From an uncultured Oscillospiraceae bacterium (GTDB lineage Bacteria > Bacillota > Clostridia > Oscillospirales > Oscillospiraceae): a DNA stretch of 6,776 nucleotides. The notes beneath the pieces were generated by a model. It was not told where the DNA came from and did no database searches. It saw only the letters and a program-made list of their open reading frames with translations. The stretch's first letter is position 1; each line of letters opens with the position of its first letter. A program made the position numbers and the translations under genes. Shown here piece after piece: positions 5,895-6,776 of the stretch. The stretch is taken from assembly GCA_900758315.1 (NCBI GenBank), contig CAAERF010000009.1, positions 1 through 6,776 of the forward strand. Reading direction: 5' to 3'.

Positions 5895-5925
5895 ATCCTA
5901 TCGGTTATAATCGTTCTTATAGAAT
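5895..5925. promoter_or_regulatory. Spaced dyad operator, copy 2, with promoter of the 172-aa gene
   Basis: ATCCTAT (5895-5901) and ATAGAAT (5919-5925) are separated by 17 bp, the same spacing as the dyad before the XRE gene. The left arm continues as ATCCTATCG, identical to the complement of 5479-5487. A perfect TATAAT (5906-5911) sits inside the dyad, so a bound repressor would cover the -10 element. No good -35 is visible; only the T-rich end of the preceding terminator lies at that distance, so an activator or weak promoter is possible. Confidence 0.55.
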
Positions 5926-5965
5926 ATATTATTTCCTAAAGAGTTGATTGTTTGGAGGTGTCAAA

Positions 5966-6484
5966 ATGAGAGAACCACGGTACAGCATTTTAGCTGATAT
6001 TCGGGATGCGATCGAGCGAGCAAAACGGGGCAAGCTGGCGTTGTACTGGCAACGCGCCATCCAGCGGGAATACCACTGCAAAAAAGTCGCCCCTGCCGAA
6101 CAGCAGGCGTATGAGCAGTTGCAGAGTGTTCTCTCCGAAGTGCCGCAATGGAGCGATGAAGAAGAGCTGCGCTCCGGAATGGAAGAAATCGGCGGCGGGG
6201 TTCGTTTCTGCCACTTCTGGACTGACCACGATTCCATGGTGCAGTTGACGGAAGATCGCAACGGAAAATACTCCACAGCCTACGTTCTGGATACAGAAAC
6301 CACCCCGGATGTGCGTAAGGCTGCAGCATTGCAGGCACAGAAAGAACTTGCGGACTGTATGCAGGCGTGGGGCGTTTCGCTTCTGGATGCGCCTGTCCCG
6401 GAACAGATGAAGTATGCTTCTCTGGCAGAAGCCGCTTCTCACCTCATGCAAGTTCTGAACAACCCGGAGCACATCACCGGGTAA
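5966..6484 (+). CDS. Hypothetical 172-aa protein under the XRE-type operator
   Basis: I do not recognise this family. The start is ATG at 5966, with GGAGG at 5954-5958, 7 bases upstream: a strong ribosome binding site. The N-terminus (residues 8-37) is a basic helix (ADIRDAIERAKRGKLALYWQRA). A charged helical stretch follows (44-74), then a likely beta-rich core from GGGVRFCHFWTDHDSM (76-91) through the YSTAYVLDTE segment, and a helical C-terminal third. There is no signal peptide, membrane segment, HTH or known catalytic motif that I can identify; the H/D-rich CHFWTDHD stretch is the only suggestive patch. It is a single-gene unit with its own promoter, behind the XRE gene's terminator, and shares that gene's spaced dyad. 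Candidate roles include an element accessory or host-interaction protein, but none is supported by sequence alone. Confidence 0.75.
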   Translation: MREPRYSILADIRDAIERAKRGKLALYWQRAIQREYHCKKVAPAEQQAYEQLQSVLSEVPQWSDEEELRSGMEEIGGGVRFCHFWTDHDSMVQLTEDRNGKYSTAYVLDTETTPDVRKAAALQAQKELADCMQAWGVSLLDAPVPEQMKYASLAEAASHLMQVLNNPEHITG

Positions 6485-6487
6485 AAA

Positions 6488-6646
6488 GCGTCCCGCAGGG
6501 ATGCGCAGCCTGCATTGGAAAATGCAGACTAAAGGGGCTTGGGGCACTCCCCCAACAAGCATTTTGCAACGCAAAATAAGCAGATGTATATACGTCTGCA
6601 CTGCTTGCTGGTACAATGTCATCGATGAAACAAAAATAGTTTCATC
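6488..6646. repeat. Array of six consecutive short hairpins
   Basis: Six inverted repeats follow each other: 6488-6504 (GCGTCCC/GGGATGC, one wobble, loop GCA), 6510-6527 (CTGCATT/AATGCAG, loop GGAA), 6539-6555 (TTGGGG/CCCCAA), 6561-6577 (ATTTTGC/GCAAAAT, loop AAC), 6580-6599 (GCAGATGT/ACGTCTGC, one wobble, loop ATAT) and 6624-6646 (GATGAAAC/GTTTCATC). The stem sequences differ, and none is followed by a T-run. This could be a structured RNA, or a region that folds as single-stranded DNA during transfer, such as a single-strand origin. I cannot assign a known family. Confidence 0.5.
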
Positions 6647-6736
6647 ACAGACGGTTATATGGTTGTGCCGATTTCCAAAACATAGTAATATTGAAGTACT
6701 AACTGGGGCTGAAAGTGGCAAAACTGCTTGCTTGGT
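6600..6736 (+). repeat. Pair of direct repeats ACTGCTTGCT
   Basis: ACTGCTTGCT occurs exactly at 6600-6609 and 6723-6732, each soon followed by GGT, with a 123-bp period. The pair frames the last hairpin of the array. It could be a pair of protein-binding sites or chance; there is no recombinase gene in the window to tie it to an attachment site. Confidence 0.25.
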
Positions 6737-6776
6737 TTCCATTCAGGAATTACTAACAGCGTAGACCGTCCGTTCG
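6647..6776. other. Right-end stretch with no recognisable gene
   Basis: No frame here shows a convincing ribosome binding site or a family match. A short + strand frame running to 6764 begins inside the hairpin array and looks like chance. The only repeats are TACTAAC (6697-6703 and 6751-6757) and the second ACTGCTTGCT copy. The next gene, if any, starts beyond the window. Confidence 0.4.

Noticed and set aside
6501..6764. 87-codon + strand frame at the right end
   Set aside because: It starts inside the hairpin array, lacks a ribosome binding site, has an unusual residue mix (many Cys, Trp) and matches no family I know.

Overview
The window looks like the mobilisation end of an integrative conjugative or mobilisable element of the Tn1549/CTn type. 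The host is probably a gut Clostridia/Oscillospirales bacterium, for example a Faecalibacterium-like organism. This rests on recognisable family proteins (TraG/VirD4-type coupling protein, SNF2-type element helicase, MobC, CD1845-like membrane protein, MobP-type relaxase), Gram-positive ribosome binding sites, moderate GC by eye, and dense same-strand packing. All supported genes are on the + strand. No integrase, rRNA, tRNA or CRISPR array is visible.

Layout. (1) 1-2925: one long open frame, cut by the left edge. It joins the C-terminal part of a type IV coupling protein to the C-terminal part of the element's large SNF2-like helicase. In related elements these two genes are separated by the mating-pair-formation genes, so this looks like an in-frame deletion fusion. 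(2) 2922-3254: mobC, overlapping the fusion gene by 4 bp. (3) 3255-3359: an inverted repeat, direct repeats and a TATAAT promoter; candidate oriT. (4) 3360-3901: a small three-helix membrane protein and an 85-aa protein of unknown role. (5) 3898-3950: a terminator-like hairpin with a possible 16-aa ORF running through it, bridging the previous stop and the relaxase start. (6) 3948-5336: the relaxase, followed by a strong terminator. (7) 5437-5837: an XRE/HTH regulator behind nested palindromes, ending in its own terminator. (8) 5895-6484: a 172-aa orphan gene whose promoter carries the same spaced dyad as the regulator's promoter. (9) 6488-6646: six consecutive small hairpins, then about 130 bp in which I see nothing clear.

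How the parts may work together. Relaxase and MobC would nick and hold the DNA at oriT, and the coupling protein would hand the complex to a secretion channel. If the deletion is real, the channel genes normally lying between coupling protein and helicase are gone from this locus, and the element would depend on a channel supplied by another element. Relaxase output may be limited by the attenuator-like hairpin just before its start. The XRE protein plausibly controls itself and the 172-aa gene through the dyad ATCCTAT-N17-ATAGRAT, seen in both upstream regions at identical spacing.

The most notable points are the coupling-protein/helicase fusion, the shared spaced operator, the coupled leader ORF plus terminator before the relaxase, and the hairpin array at the right end. 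The fusion could be an assembly chimera and needs spanning reads.
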